DNA from: Streptomyces canus
GTDB lineage: Bacteria; Actinomycetota; Actinomycetes; Streptomycetales; Streptomycetaceae
Assembly: GCF_030815415.1 (NCBI RefSeq)
Contig: NZ_JAUSWW010000001.1
Span: forward strand, 10,292,001 to 10,356,000
Direction: 5' to 3'
Length of the DNA stretch: 64,000 nt
Position numbers and translations under genes: made by a program. The notes under the pieces were generated by a model that saw only the letters and a program-made list of their open reading frames with translations, did not search any database and was not told the DNA's origin. Each line of letters starts with the position of its first letter. Position 1 is the stretch's first letter. Positions 34,896-43,520 of the stretch are shown here, piece after piece.

Positions 34896-36839
34896 TCAGT
34901 TGCTGACGTTCTCCCAGTGGTGGACGGCTGTGGTCGCGGTGACGTCGTTCTCGTAGACCAGGGCAACACGGTGGTTGTACTGGATGGTGTACATCTTCTT
35001 GCCCCCGATGACCACCGCTCCGCTGGAGGGGAAGTAATCGTCGGTGGCGGCCGCTTCCCGCGTGGCCACGTATGCCTGTCCGGTCGGGATGTCGTACATG
35101 GTCAGGGGTGCCTGCGTGGAGGCCCCCAGGCCGGCCGGGTATTCGGCCTTGTCGGGGTAGCTGGAGCCGTAGAGGGACACGGGAGCGGTGCCCACGGGCT
35201 TGATAATTTTCACTCCGTAGCTGGTACGGGTGTTGACGCCACCGGGGTTGTGGAACCACACCTTCGCACCGCTGAACCAGATCGCGGTCCAGTCGTCCTG
35301 GGCGTCCGCGACGACGAACTGCTGGCCGGCCTGAGTCGTGCTGCCCCAGTCGTTCACCGGCCGGTGCCGGGCGCGGTGCCGTGGATCGCCTGGTCGCCGA
35401 AGAGCGGGGCCGTCTCGCTCGGGGCGGTGTGCAGGTAGACGAAGTTGGCCGGGTGCTGCTGCTCGGTGCAGGCGGTCGTCTAGCCGGTCGGGTCGTCGGA
35501 GGGGCAGATCTGGAGGGTCTGCACGTTGTCCGCGAACGACGGCTTGATCGACACGACGGAGCCGGGCTGCGGCACCTCGGACACGCCGCTGACGGGGGCG
35601 TCGAGCAGGCTCATGAAGTGGTTCCAGTCCCAGGCTGGTGAAGTACCTGGCCGAACGGTTCGGCATCCCGCCGGACCGGCAGCACGTCGTCGGTCATGAC
35701 AACGTTGCTGGACCCAACTCGGCCTTGGTCTCCGGGATGCAGGTCCGCCGTGGCCCGGTACTGCGCCTCCGTGTACCAGGCGGCGCCGTGCGCGGCGTAC
35801 CCCTCGTGCTCGATGCCGATCGAGTGCAGGTTGGTCGAGTAGTTGCCCGCGTGGAAGGCGACGTCCTTGGCCGGAACCATCTGGGTGACCGTGCCGGTCG
35901 AGGACATCACGTAGTGGGTCGAGGCAGGGTTCGTGGGATTCGCCAGGCCCGCCACGCCGGCGTCGTAGGTGGACTCCAGGTCGTGGATGACGATCGTGTC
36001 GATGCGGATGCCGTTGGCCGGCCGGTCGGCCACCTGACGCCCGACCGGTGACCCGGCGACGAAGGTGCAGTCGACGGTCGCGGGGCATTCGGTGGCCGCC
36101 GCCGTGGACGAGGCCTTCAGGCGTAGGGAGTTGATCTGGTCCCGGGCGGGATCGACGGAAGGTCCGGCGGCCAGACGCACCCGCTGGCCGTCCTGGGTCG
36201 TGGCCGAGGCGCCGCTGCGGATCGTGCGAAAGACGCGGTCGGCGAAGGCGGCGGCGGCTTGCTTCTGTTCGGCCTGGCTGTACCGGGCCACGGCTCCGTA
36301 CCACTGGGAGGGGTCCGTGGGGGTCGCCCGACCAACTCCTTCTCGTACGAGGCGAGCAGGGCGGCACCCCCGCGGATGTTCGCGGTGTCGTCCTCGCGCA
36401 GGGACTTGACGGACAGTCCGGTCAGCTCGGCAGCCTGGCGCAGGGTGTGCAGGGCGGGGTCCGCGGCGAGGGAGTCGAGGTCGGCGCGGCCCGCCGCGCC
36501 CGCGGCGCCGCCCGCCAGCATGGCGGAGGTGACGTCCGTGAGGTTCATCGGTCCGTAACCGCCGTCGGTGCTCGGCAGGGCGCCGTGCTCCTCCCACGCC
36601 GACTCCAGGTGGGAGAGGGCGAGCAGCACGCTCGACGGAATGTCGAACTCCTCGGCGGCGGCCAGCAGCGCCTGTTGGCGCGCGTCCGCGGTCGGGCTCG
36701 GGTCGTCGGCGAGCGCGTGGCCGGGCAGGGTGAGCAGGGAGCCCGCGATCAGTGCGCCCACGGCGATGCCGACGGGCACGCCGAGGGCCTTCTTTCGTCT
36801 GTGCAAGGTGTTGCTCCTCAGAGGATGAAACATGGGCAT
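34896..36839 (-). pseudogene. Secreted N-acetylmuramoyl-L-alanine amidase with multiple lesions
   Basis: The gene begins at ATG 36839 (or 36833) with a signal peptide (VGIAVGALIAGSLLTLPGHA) and an N-terminal domain (EEFDIPSSVLLALSHLESAW). A frameshift near 36330 moves the reading to DPSQWYGAVARYSQAEQKQA and to the amidase_2/PGRP domain (TIVIHDLESTYDAGV, HYVMSS, SIGIEHEGYAAHGAAWYTEA). The expected next 34 residues are encoded on the opposite strand (35638-35739). Reading then resumes at WDWNHFMSLLDAPV, meets TAG at 35480, and a last shift near 35355 leads to the C-terminal domain (DWSTTQAGQQFVV-like to VHHWENVSN). The enzyme would cut the amide bond between MurNAc and the stem peptide, but no product can be made. 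Confidence 0.85.
35638..35739 (+). other. Inverted 102-bp segment inside the amidase gene
   Basis: On the plus strand this interval encodes VKYLAERFGIPPDRQHVVGH and on to SALVSGM, precisely the part of the amidase domain that is missing from the minus strand between RATADL and WDWNHF. The 34 codons are intact and stop-free. Turning the segment round restores the order of the domain, apart from a few missing codons at the left breakpoint. Confidence 0.8.
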
Positions 36840-37226
36840 CAAGGTGCGCCGGCGGCGTGGCCGCTCGTGAGGGGAAGGCCCGGGCGACAACTCGATGCGC
36901 GGATGACTATAGGGGCCATGTTTGTTGCAGCGGCCACGGAAAGGGTCACTGTTTCCATCACACGTGTGTTGCGGCTGACCTGTGTGGAAAGGGCATAACG
37001 GCCCTTTCGGGTAGGCGAGTTGTCGCTGAGAGCAGGCGGGGGAGCGATCGGCGAGAAGGTGAGGTATCAGTGGTGGCCCGCGGCTTCCCGGGAGGGTGTC
37101 ATTGGATTCCAAGACGATGTGGAATGCTATACACTCATCACAGCGATTCCGACACCGTGTGACACGCTCGGTGGCCAGTGTGGGAGCGCTCGCCCACCCG
37201 CGGACCGACCGTCAGCGGGGTGCGTG

Positions 37227-37268
37227 CCTCGGGCGCCTGTGCGATCCCCCGCGAGCAGGCGCCCGAGG
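37227..37268 (-). terminator. Terminator downstream of the coiled-coil regulator gene
   Basis: CCTCGGGCGCCTG pairs perfectly with CAGGCGCCCGAGG (16-base loop), 43 bases after the stop of the minus-strand gene at 37311. The interval 36840-37226 has no gene; a lone TGTCACA at 37164-37158 lacks a -10 partner. Confidence 0.65.
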
Positions 37269-37310
37269 CAGCCGCGTGACCTTGCGTGCCCGGAGCCGAG
37301 AGGGCTCCGG

Positions 37311-37859
37311 TCAGGACTTCTGGGCGCGGTAGAGACCGCGGCCGGCCCGGCGTACGCGGGAGGTGCCGACCAGACGGTCGAGCGTGCTGCGCACCGCATT
37401 GATGCTGCCGGAGTCGGTGTCGCGGCCGAGCGCCGCGGCGACGTCGCGTGCGCGGACCTCCGCATCACCGACGCCGGCGAAGTACTCCAGGATCTGATCG
37501 GTGAGCGCGCCGTAGCTGCGCGCTTCATCGGCCTCCGCACGCGAGGAGGTCGCCGGCTTCGCCTTCTGAGTGGGCTCCGTCCGTCGCGATGCGGCCTGTT
37601 TCCGGGCTGTGCGGGCGGGCGCGACGGCCGGAGTGTCGGCCTTCGCCTCTTCGGGCTGCTCGGCGGCGTGGCGGCCGGACGGCTCGGCCATGAGGACCGT
37701 CAGGGCGCTCAGGGCACGCTGGACGGAGTCGAGGTGGGCGGCCACGGCGGCCAGCTCCCTCTCGAGTGCCCGCTTCTGAATCTCCAGGCGGGCGAGGTCC
37801 TCCTGGAGGCTCTCCGCAGTGACCTCAATCTCATGCGCTGCGCGAGTTGCCGAGACCAT
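37311..37859 (-). CDS. Coiled-coil protein with C-terminal winged helix
   Basis: 182 residues. Residues 10-60 form a heptad-rich coiled coil (LARLEIQKRALERELAAVAA). A charged Ala/Pro/Lys linker follows (about 62-110). The last 70 residues (LTDQILEYFAGVGDAEVRAR, ALGRDTDSGSINAVRSTLDR, RRAGRGLYRAQ) look like a small winged-helix domain with a Gly-Leu-Tyr wing. Such proteins occur widely in Streptomyces and probably bind DNA as dimers; the role is unknown. It has its own terminator. Confidence 0.65.
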   Translation of the reverse strand: MVSATRAAHEIEVTAESLQEDLARLEIQKRALERELAAVAAHLDSVQRALSALTVLMAEPSGRHAAEQPEEAKADTPAVAPARTARKQAASRRTEPTQKAKPATSSRAEADEARSYGALTDQILEYFAGVGDAEVRARDVAAALGRDTDSGSINAVRSTLDRLVGTSRVRRAGRGLYRAQKS

Positions 37860-38063
37860 GTCTTCCTCTCATCCTCAACCCTCCGTGCCGCGCCTCACTG
37901 AAGTCAGCTGCGGTGCCACTCGGCTCGGACCCGGGGACGTGTGTGGGTGCATCGTATGTCACAGCGTACGAGTTCCGAACCCGGAAGATGCAAGGTGGTG
38001 GTGCGGGGTCCTTCCCGGATGAGGTGACTGCCACTGTCCTTTCACGCTTTCGTGACCGGCGCC

Positions 38064-38336
38064 TCAGCGGTGGGGACACGGTGCGGGCCGGTCGCCGTAA
38101 GGGGACTCCGGGTCGGGGAGCGCGGGACGGGCCGTGGTCGGCGGGTGTTCCTCGGGCGTTCGGCCGGATTCCGGTCGGGACCGCTCGCGCAGGAGGCGCA
38201 GTCGCTCTGCCGATCGCTCGATGCGGGTGCCGACGTCGTCAAGCGCCTCTTGCAGGATGCGGATCTGTGCCTCGAGTACGGCCGCTTCCGCGGCCAGAGA
38301 GGCAGCGGCCACACGCGGATCGAAGTCCTGGTCCAT
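38064..38336 (-). CDS. Small coiled-coil protein downstream of the ECF41 sigma gene
   Basis: 90 residues from ATG 38336, only 9 bases after the sigma factor stop, so cotranscribed. Residues 9-55 are a helix rich in Ala, Leu, Glu and Arg (LAAEAAVLEAQIRILQEALD, ERLRLLRERSRPE) likely to form a coiled coil; the tail is Pro-rich and disordered. No transmembrane segment or zinc motif of a classical anti-sigma factor is seen. It could modulate the sigma factor, but this rests on position only. Confidence 0.6.
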   Translation of the reverse strand: MDQDFDPRVAAASLAAEAAVLEAQIRILQEALDDVGTRIERSAERLRLLRERSRPESGRTPEEHPPTTARPALPDPESPYGDRPAPCPHR

Positions 38337-38345
38337 GAGTCGTCC

Positions 38346-39212
38346 TCATTTCTCCCGCGTGGCCGCCCGGTTCCAGTGGCGGAGCTTGTCCGGGTTGAGG
38401 ACCGCCCAGATCTGCACGACGTGCTCGCCCGCCACGTCCAGGCTGATGACCGCGGCGACCTCGCCGGCGTAGCACACCACGATTGCGGTGCGGCCGTTGA
38501 CGGACCGGCAGTTCAGGGTGGTGCGGGGGCGGCCGGCCAGGAGGGTCAGCAGGCTGTGGGTGACGCGCCGTGCGCCGTGGACGGGCCGGGTCAGGGTCCT
38601 GACCTTGCCGCCTCCGTCGAAGAACACGGTGGCGTCCGGTGCCAGCAGGGACGTCAGGCGGTCGGGGTTCTCCCCCGCGCAGGCCTGCCGGACCGCTCGG
38701 ACCACACGGTCGTGCTGCTGCGGTGTCGCGGGGTGTGCCCACCTGGTCCGAAGGCTGTGCCGGGCCCTGGCGGCGAGTTCGCCGCATTCTTGTTCCGTCT
38801 GTCCGACGACGGCGGCGACCGTCCCCGGAGCCATCCCGAACACATCGTTGAGGACGAATGCGGCCCGCTCGGCCGGTGACAGTGTGTCCAGCGCCTCGAG
38901 AAGGGCATGGCTCACCTCGTCGTCCAGGTCCTGAGGGGGTGCCGCGCCGACCGGGTCCGGGTCCGACCGGCCAGTCGGCGCCAAGCGCTCCAGACAGATG
39001 CCGCCGACGGTCTTCACCAGCCAGGACCGGGGTTCGGCGATGCGGATCCTGTGCTCGTCGCACAGGCCGTACCAGCGCCGGTAGGTCTCGGCCACGACGT
39101 CGTCGGCGTCCTGGCTGCGGCCCAGCATCCAGTAGGCCACGTTGAGCAGCTGGCGTCGCTCGTCGAGCAGCTCCGCGATCGGCACGGTCTCGTCGTCCGG
39201 TCCCCGGTCCAT
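38346..39212 (-). CDS. ECF41-group (SigJ-like) RNA polymerase sigma factor with SnoaL-like C-terminal domain
   Basis: 288 residues. Sigma region 2 (LLNVAYWMLGRSQDADDVVA ETYRRWYG) and region 4 (LSPAERAAFVLNDVFGMAPG) are standard. They are followed by a C-terminal extension of about 120 residues of the SnoaL-like/NTF2 fold with DGGGK at 199-203 and NPDKL at 273-277, the two motifs that define the ECF41 group. In that group the fused domain takes the place of a separate anti-sigma factor. A matching promoter (39335-39361) lies 123 bases upstream, indicating autoregulation. Eleven similar sites follow over the next 24 kb. The FAD oxidoreductase next to it fits the usual oxidoreductase/carboxymuconolactone-type neighbours of ECF41 genes. 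Confidence 0.9.
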   Translation of the reverse strand: MDRGPDDETVPIAELLDERRQLLNVAYWMLGRSQDADDVVAETYRRWYGLCDEHRIRIAEPRSWLVKTVGGICLERLAPTGRSDPDPVGAAPPQDLDDEVSHALLEALDTLSPAERAAFVLNDVFGMAPGTVAAVVGQTEQECGELAARARHSLRTRWAHPATPQQHDRVVRAVRQACAGENPDRLTSLLAPDATVFFDGGGKVRTLTRPVHGARRVTHSLLTLLAGRPRTTLNCRSVNGRTAIVVCYAGEVAAVISLDVAGEHVVQIWAVLNPDKLRHWNRAATREK

Positions 39213-39334
39213 CTGGCATCACCCCTTCGCGCAGCACCCGACAAGGCGCCGCCACCCCTGATTCCGGCCGATGTCCGCCGCGGCTCCCTGGAATGGGGCA
39301 GTCCGCTTTCGTCCGGCGGGTCGTATGCACTGCT

Positions 39335-39361
39335 GACCGGACAGGGACGGATCGTGTGACA
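39335..39361 (-). promoter_or_regulatory. ECF41-type promoter P1, sigma factor gene
   Basis: Minus strand TGTCACA (39361-39355), 16 bases, GGTC (39338-39335), followed by the sigma gene at 39212. Exact match to the motif repeated throughout this region. Confidence 0.8.
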
Positions 39362-39430
39362 CGGTTTCCCGGGCGTGCGCAGCGGCACCCCCCGTGCTCC
39401 GGCGGGCCGCGGGCACCTTCGCGGCGGTCG

Positions 39431-40663
39431 TCAGGGCAGAAGGCTGTCGAGGGGCGTCTCGGGATCGGACAGGGCCGCGTCCGCCACGGAGGCACCGGAC
39501 TCGAAGAGGACGCGGACGGAGTCGATGACGTTCCACACGTTCACACTCATGCCCGCCAGGACCCGGTCCCCGGACAACCAGAAGGCGATGAACCGCCGCT
39601 CGGCCGGGTTCCCGCGGAAGACGACGCGGTCGTAGCCGCCGGGCTCGGTGTACCCCGTGTACTCCATTCCGAGGTCGTACTGGTCGGTGTAGAAGTACGG
39701 CAACCGGTCGTACGCGGCCTCCTTGCCAAGCATGGCCAGTGCCGCCGTGCGGGGCTGGTGCAGGGCGTTGGCCCAGTGCTCCACCCGCAGATGCCGGCCG
39801 AGCCGGGGATGGTAGGCGTTGGCGACGTCCCCCGCGGCGTGCACGTCCGGGGCCGAGGTGCGCAGACGCTCGTCGGTGACGATGCCGTTGCGCACCTGCA
39901 GTCCCGCCGCCTCGGCGAGCTGGACGTTGGGGGTGATGCCGATGCCCACCACCACGGCGTCGGCGGGCAGTCGGGTCCCGTCGGCGAGCTGAACGCCGTC
40001 GGCACGGGTGCCGTCACCGGTGATGCGCTCGACGGCGGCGTGGGGCCGCAGGACGACCCCGTGGTCCCGGTGCAGATCGGCGAAGGCCTCGGCCGCCTCC
40101 CGGCCGAGCACCTTCAGCAACGGCAGCTCGGAGTGCTCCAGGACGGTCACCAGCGCCCCGGCCGTCCGGGCCGCCGCGGCGGTCTCCAGGCCGATCCAGC
40201 CGCCGCCGACGACCACGATCCGGGCCCCGGGGGTGAAGGCGGCCTTGAGCCGCTCGCTGTCTCCCACGCGGCGCAGGTACAGCACGTTGTCCAGGTCCGC
40301 CCCGGGCACCGTGAGCCGGCGGGGGGACGATCCGGTCGCCAGGAGCAGCTTGGCGTAGGGCATCCGGCGTCCGCCGGTGAGTTCGACCTGGCGGGCGTGC
40401 GCGTCGACGGCCGTCACGCGCGTTCCCGTCAGTAGGTCGACGTCGTGCTCGCGGTACCAGTTCTCGGGATGTACGAAAATGGACTCGCGGTCCTCCTTGC
40501 CGAGCAGGTACCCCTTGGACAGCGGCGGTCGGATGTAGGGGCGCTCCGCCTCGTCCCCGATGAGGACGAGCGGGCCGTCGTAGCCCTGTTGCCGGAGTTC
40601 CTCGGCGGCCTTGCCCGCGGCGAGGCCGCCCCCGGCGATCACGAACCCGTTTTCTCGCGACAT
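39431..40663 (-). CDS. FAD-dependent NAD(P)H oxidoreductase, ferredoxin-reductase type
   Basis: 410 residues from ATG 40663 (GGAG upstream). Two dinucleotide-binding motifs are seen: FVIAGGGLAAGKAAEELRQQ for FAD near the N-terminus and IVVVGGGWIGLETAAAART for NAD(P) near residue 150. ADAVVVGIGITPN and the late FAD contact SAPDVHAAGDVA follow. The C-terminal domain (RLRVEHW...GMEYTGY) is that of rubredoxin/ferredoxin reductases (pyridine nucleotide-disulphide family). It would pass electrons to a ferredoxin, rubredoxin or oxygenase, none of which is adjacent. It stands behind ECF41-type promoter P2 and next to the sigma gene, so it is a likely primary target. Confidence 0.85.
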   Translation of the reverse strand: MSRENGFVIAGGGLAAGKAAEELRQQGYDGPLVLIGDEAERPYIRPPLSKGYLLGKEDRESIFVHPENWYREHDVDLLTGTRVTAVDAHARQVELTGGRRMPYAKLLLATGSSPRRLTVPGADLDNVLYLRRVGDSERLKAAFTPGARIVVVGGGWIGLETAAAARTAGALVTVLEHSELPLLKVLGREAAEAFADLHRDHGVVLRPHAAVERITGDGTRADGVQLADGTRLPADAVVVGIGITPNVQLAEAAGLQVRNGIVTDERLRTSAPDVHAAGDVANAYHPRLGRHLRVEHWANALHQPRTAALAMLGKEAAYDRLPYFYTDQYDLGMEYTGYTEPGGYDRVVFRGNPAERRFIAFWLSGDRVLAGMSVNVWNVIDSVRVLFESGASVADAALSDPETPLDSLLP

Positions 40664-40718
40664 GATGTTCCCGTCTCCGCTCGCGCGCACCGGACACTGG
40701 TGTGTCCTCGTGCGGTGA

Positions 40719-40745
40719 GACCGTGAGAACCCGCAGGTTGTGACA
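40719..40745 (-). promoter_or_regulatory. ECF41-type promoter P2, FAD oxidoreductase
   Basis: Minus strand TGTCACA (40745-40739), 16 bases, GGTC (40722-40719), 55 bases before the start codon at 40663. Confidence 0.8.
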
Positions 40746-40885
40746 CCAGCCCGGGTCGCGGCGGCTGCGTGCGGACCTGCGAGAGCAGAGCGGAGCAGCG
40801 CGACGAGGGCGCGGACGACGTCCGTGTTCCACGGCTGTGGCTGAGGCGGTCCGCAGGTCCGCGCCCCATCGCCGACCGGCGCGGG

Positions 40886-41620
40886 CTAGCGTCCGGTGCC
40901 CTGCGCCCAGTGCTTCTCGAGGGCGGCGGCCACCTCCGCGGGCCGCTCCAGCACCGTCCAGTGGTTGCAGTCGAGATGGAGAACGCGGGTGGCGCGCAGG
41001 GCGGCGCCGAGTTCGTCGCCGAACTCGATCTGACAGGCGGGGTCGCGCTCGCCCCAGAACACCAGCGCAGGTGCGGTGACGTTCGACAGGGCCGGTTCCC
41101 ACTCCGATCCCATGGTCACGGCGGACCGGTACAGCCGCAGAACGCTGTCCTTCATTGTGTCGTCGACGTGCCGGACCATCTCCTCCACCGGTCCGGCGGG
41201 CGCGTCGAAGCCGTTCACCAGGTCCTTCGCAAAGGCCTCAGGGTGCAGTTCGGCCATGAACCGTTCGCCGGCGACGGGGTCCTGCCAGGTCTCGGCCAGC
41301 GGGTGCCAGACGTAGCGGGAACTGATGGGTCCATTGCCGCCGGCCCAGGTGCGCACCAGGTCGGGGCGCAGGGAGGCGACGCGGGCGGTGAGGATGCAGC
41401 CCCAGTCGTGACCGACCAGGTCCACGGGCTCACCGACGCGTTCGAGGCGCTCGACGAGCCAGTCGACGTACTCCTCCTTGCTGGAGCCGAAGCCCATGGG
41501 GAGGGGGGTGCCGAATCCGGGCAGGTCCCAGGCCTCGACGTCGGAGCGGGTCAGGTGTCGGCGTACGCCGTCCCACACGCGGTGAGTGTCGGGAACGCCG
41601 TGGATGAGGATGGCGGGCAT
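40886..41620 (-). CDS. Alpha/beta hydrolase, haloalkane dehalogenase/epoxide hydrolase-like
   Basis: 244 residues. ILIHGVPDTHRVWDGV gives the oxyanion region (HGxP), VDLVGHDWGCILTARVA the nucleophile elbow with Asp instead of Ser (GHDWG), and DCNHWTVLERP the catalytic His. An Asp nucleophile points to a dehalogenase or epoxide hydrolase rather than an esterase. The protein is somewhat short at the N-terminus but starts directly before the first strand, as in many relatives. No exact ECF41-type promoter is seen in front of it. Confidence 0.8.
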   Translation of the reverse strand: MPAILIHGVPDTHRVWDGVRRHLTRSDVEAWDLPGFGTPLPMGFGSSKEEYVDWLVERLERVGEPVDLVGHDWGCILTARVASLRPDLVRTWAGGNGPISSRYVWHPLAETWQDPVAGERFMAELHPEAFAKDLVNGFDAPAGPVEEMVRHVDDTMKDSVLRLYRSAVTMGSEWEPALSNVTAPALVFWGERDPACQIEFGDELGAALRATRVLHLDCNHWTVLERPAEVAAALEKHWAQGTGR

Positions 41621-41817
41621 GGTCGGTACATCCCTCGTGATTGGGGCCGCGGCCGGGGTCCGGAGAGGCTGTGCGGCCGCGGCGGGCCGGGACGACGAGC
41701 ATCATGTGCTGCGCCGGATGCCACCCAACATAGTGGCACACAGTGTTACGGGTGTTAGCCGCTCAGTCCGGGGGAGGGGAGCGAGCAGGGGGAGATCCCG
41801 CGCCGGGGCACACATCC

Positions 41818-41844
41818 CGTCACAGATGAGGCGCCGGACCTGTC
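41818..41844 (+). promoter_or_regulatory. ECF41-type promoter P3, methyltransferase
   Basis: Plus strand CGTCACA (41818-41824), 16 bases, TGTC (41841-41844). The start codon at 41854 is only 9 bases beyond, so the message would be leaderless or nearly so. Confidence 0.65.
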
Positions 41845-41853
41845 AATTGGGTC

Positions 41854-42618
41854 ATGTACTCGCTTTCGTCCCGTTCGCCCGCCCGTCCGGCGAGCGCGCC
41901 CTCCGCAGAGGCTTACGCCGTCAGTGCCGAGTTCTACGACGTGCTGCAAGGCGAGGCCGATGCCGCGCGCGTGCGGGAACTGTACGGAGAAGCGGTGGGC
42001 AACGCGCGGGTCGGTGTGCTGGACATCGGCGCGGGCACCGGCCGTGTCATCCTGCTGGGCCTCGCCGGGTCCGACGTCGGCGTGCACGCCGTCGAGCCCG
42101 CGCGGTCCATGCGCGCCGCCCTGATGACCCGGCTCGCATCCTTGCCCGCCGACGTGCGCGAACGGGTCACCGTCCACCCCTGCACCCTCCCTGAGACCGG
42201 TCTGCGCGGTGTCGCGGATGTCGCCGTCTGCCACAACACCCTCGCGTGCCTGGATCCGTCCTCGCGCCGCCGCCTCTACCCCGCCGTCGCCGAAGCGCTC
42301 TGTCCCGGCGGCGTCTTCCTGCTGCAGCTTCCCCCCGCACGCCTTCCGCGGGTGCGCACCGTCCACCCGCTGCCCGCCCAGACACTCGGGCGGCACGAGT
42401 ACGGCGGGCACATGGTGCTGTCGGCCGACGCGGGCCGCATCCGGACACGTTTCGACTACTGGGTGCGGGACGTGACCGGTGTCCTGCGCGAGCACACGGA
42501 GACCTTCTGGATGTGGCCGGCTTCCCGGGACGACATCGTCGCGGAGCTGGCCGAGCACGGCTTCACCCCGGTACCCGACGCGGGCGATCCCGCGGTGCTG
42601 ATCGTACGACGCGCGTGA
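41854..42618 (+). CDS. Class I SAM-dependent methyltransferase
   Basis: 254 residues. Motif I is VLDIGAGTGRVILLGLAG, followed by the acidic end of strand 2 (HAVEPARSMR) and CHNTLACLDPSSRRRLYPAV in the position of motif IV. The fold and length are those of small-molecule methyltransferases; the substrate is unknown. No Shine-Dalgarno is visible, which agrees with leaderless initiation from promoter P3. Confidence 0.85.
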   Translation: MYSLSSRSPARPASAPSAEAYAVSAEFYDVLQGEADAARVRELYGEAVGNARVGVLDIGAGTGRVILLGLAGSDVGVHAVEPARSMRAALMTRLASLPADVRERVTVHPCTLPETGLRGVADVAVCHNTLACLDPSSRRRLYPAVAEALCPGGVFLLQLPPARLPRVRTVHPLPAQTLGRHEYGGHMVLSADAGRIRTRFDYWVRDVTGVLREHTETFWMWPASRDDIVAELAEHGFTPVPDAGDPAVLIVRRA

Positions 42619-42679
42619 CGGCGCGTTCACGCGTCGACACGCTGTGACATGCAGAACGCCGCCCCGGCGGCGGTCCCGG

Positions 42680-42706
42680 TGTCACACGCGCGGGCCCTCA
42701 CCTGTC
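42680..42706 (+). promoter_or_regulatory. ECF41-type promoter P4, yceI-like operon
   Basis: Plus strand TGTCACA (42680-42686), 16 bases, TGTC (42703-42706), about 120 bases before the YceI-like gene. Confidence 0.7.
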
Positions 42707-42826
42707 TGTCCTTCTGCGGACCTTGCCCGGGCCTCCTCGGGCTGCGGTCCGTTCCACCATCGGCAGGCACACGGCGACGGCTCGCAACGACTGATCGTCG
42801 TGACCAGCGACCGCAAGGACCCACAT

Positions 42827-43399
42827 ATGTCGACCGTCGTCCCGTACACAGCGCTGACAGGTGTCTACACCATCGACCCGGCACGCAGCACCATCGGCTT
42901 CTCCGTCCGGCACGCCATGATCGCGAACGTGCTCGGACGGTTTGGCGCGTTCGAGGGGCTGGTGAAGCTGGACGGGTATCAACCCAGCCGCTCCGAGGCT
43001 TACTTGAGCGTCCAGACCGGCAGCATCGACACCAGCAGCCCTGACCGGGACACCCATCTCACGGGCCCGGACTTCTTCGACGCCGCCACCTATCCGCTGA
43101 TGCTCTTTCGTTCCGCGGGCCTTGCTGACCGCGGAGACGGTCAGTTCCGCCTGACGGGCCACCTCAGGATCAAGGACGTCGAACTCCCTCTCCACATCCA
43201 CCTCGCCTTCGAGGGGGCCACGCAGGACGAGAGCGGAGACCACCGTGTCGGCTTCTCCGGCACCGCTCTGGTGCGCCGCTCCGACTGGGGGCTCGGCTGG
43301 AACACGCCCGTCGAGACCGGCGGCGTCCTCATCAGCGACAAGGTCAGGCTCAGCTTCGACATCTCCGCCGTCCGCCTCTCCCGCGCGGAAGCCGCATGA
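42827..43399 (+). CDS. YceI-family lipid-binding protein
   Basis: 190 residues from ATG 42827 (AAGGA at a good distance). GVYTIDPARSTIGFSVRHAM is the YceI signature start, and DTHLTGPDFFDAATYPLMLF and LTGHLRIKDVELPLHIHLAF are the conserved strands of the lipocalin-like barrel. The family binds isoprenoid or other hydrophobic molecules, often under stress. There is no signal peptide, so it acts in the cytoplasm. It leads an operon with the ferritin-like gene behind promoter P4. Confidence 0.88.
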   Translation: MSTVVPYTALTGVYTIDPARSTIGFSVRHAMIANVLGRFGAFEGLVKLDGYQPSRSEAYLSVQTGSIDTSSPDRDTHLTGPDFFDAATYPLMLFRSAGLADRGDGQFRLTGHLRIKDVELPLHIHLAFEGATQDESGDHRVGFSGTALVRRSDWGLGWNTPVETGGVLISDKVRLSFDISAVRLSRAEAA

Positions 43400-43520
43400 C
43401 CAGCCCCGTGCCACAACACCGACCGCCCCGCGCGGTCTCCGCCGGCAGCGATGCCGGTGACCACAGGCCGGTCCGCAGCCGCGGCCGAACCGTACGCACG
43501 AAACCCAGGTGAGACCCCCC

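Noticed and set aside
36900..37200. A tRNA or other structured RNA in the GC/AT-mixed gap
   Set aside because: No cloverleaf or T-loop (GTTCRANNC) pattern was found; no tRNA or rRNA was recognised anywhere in the window.
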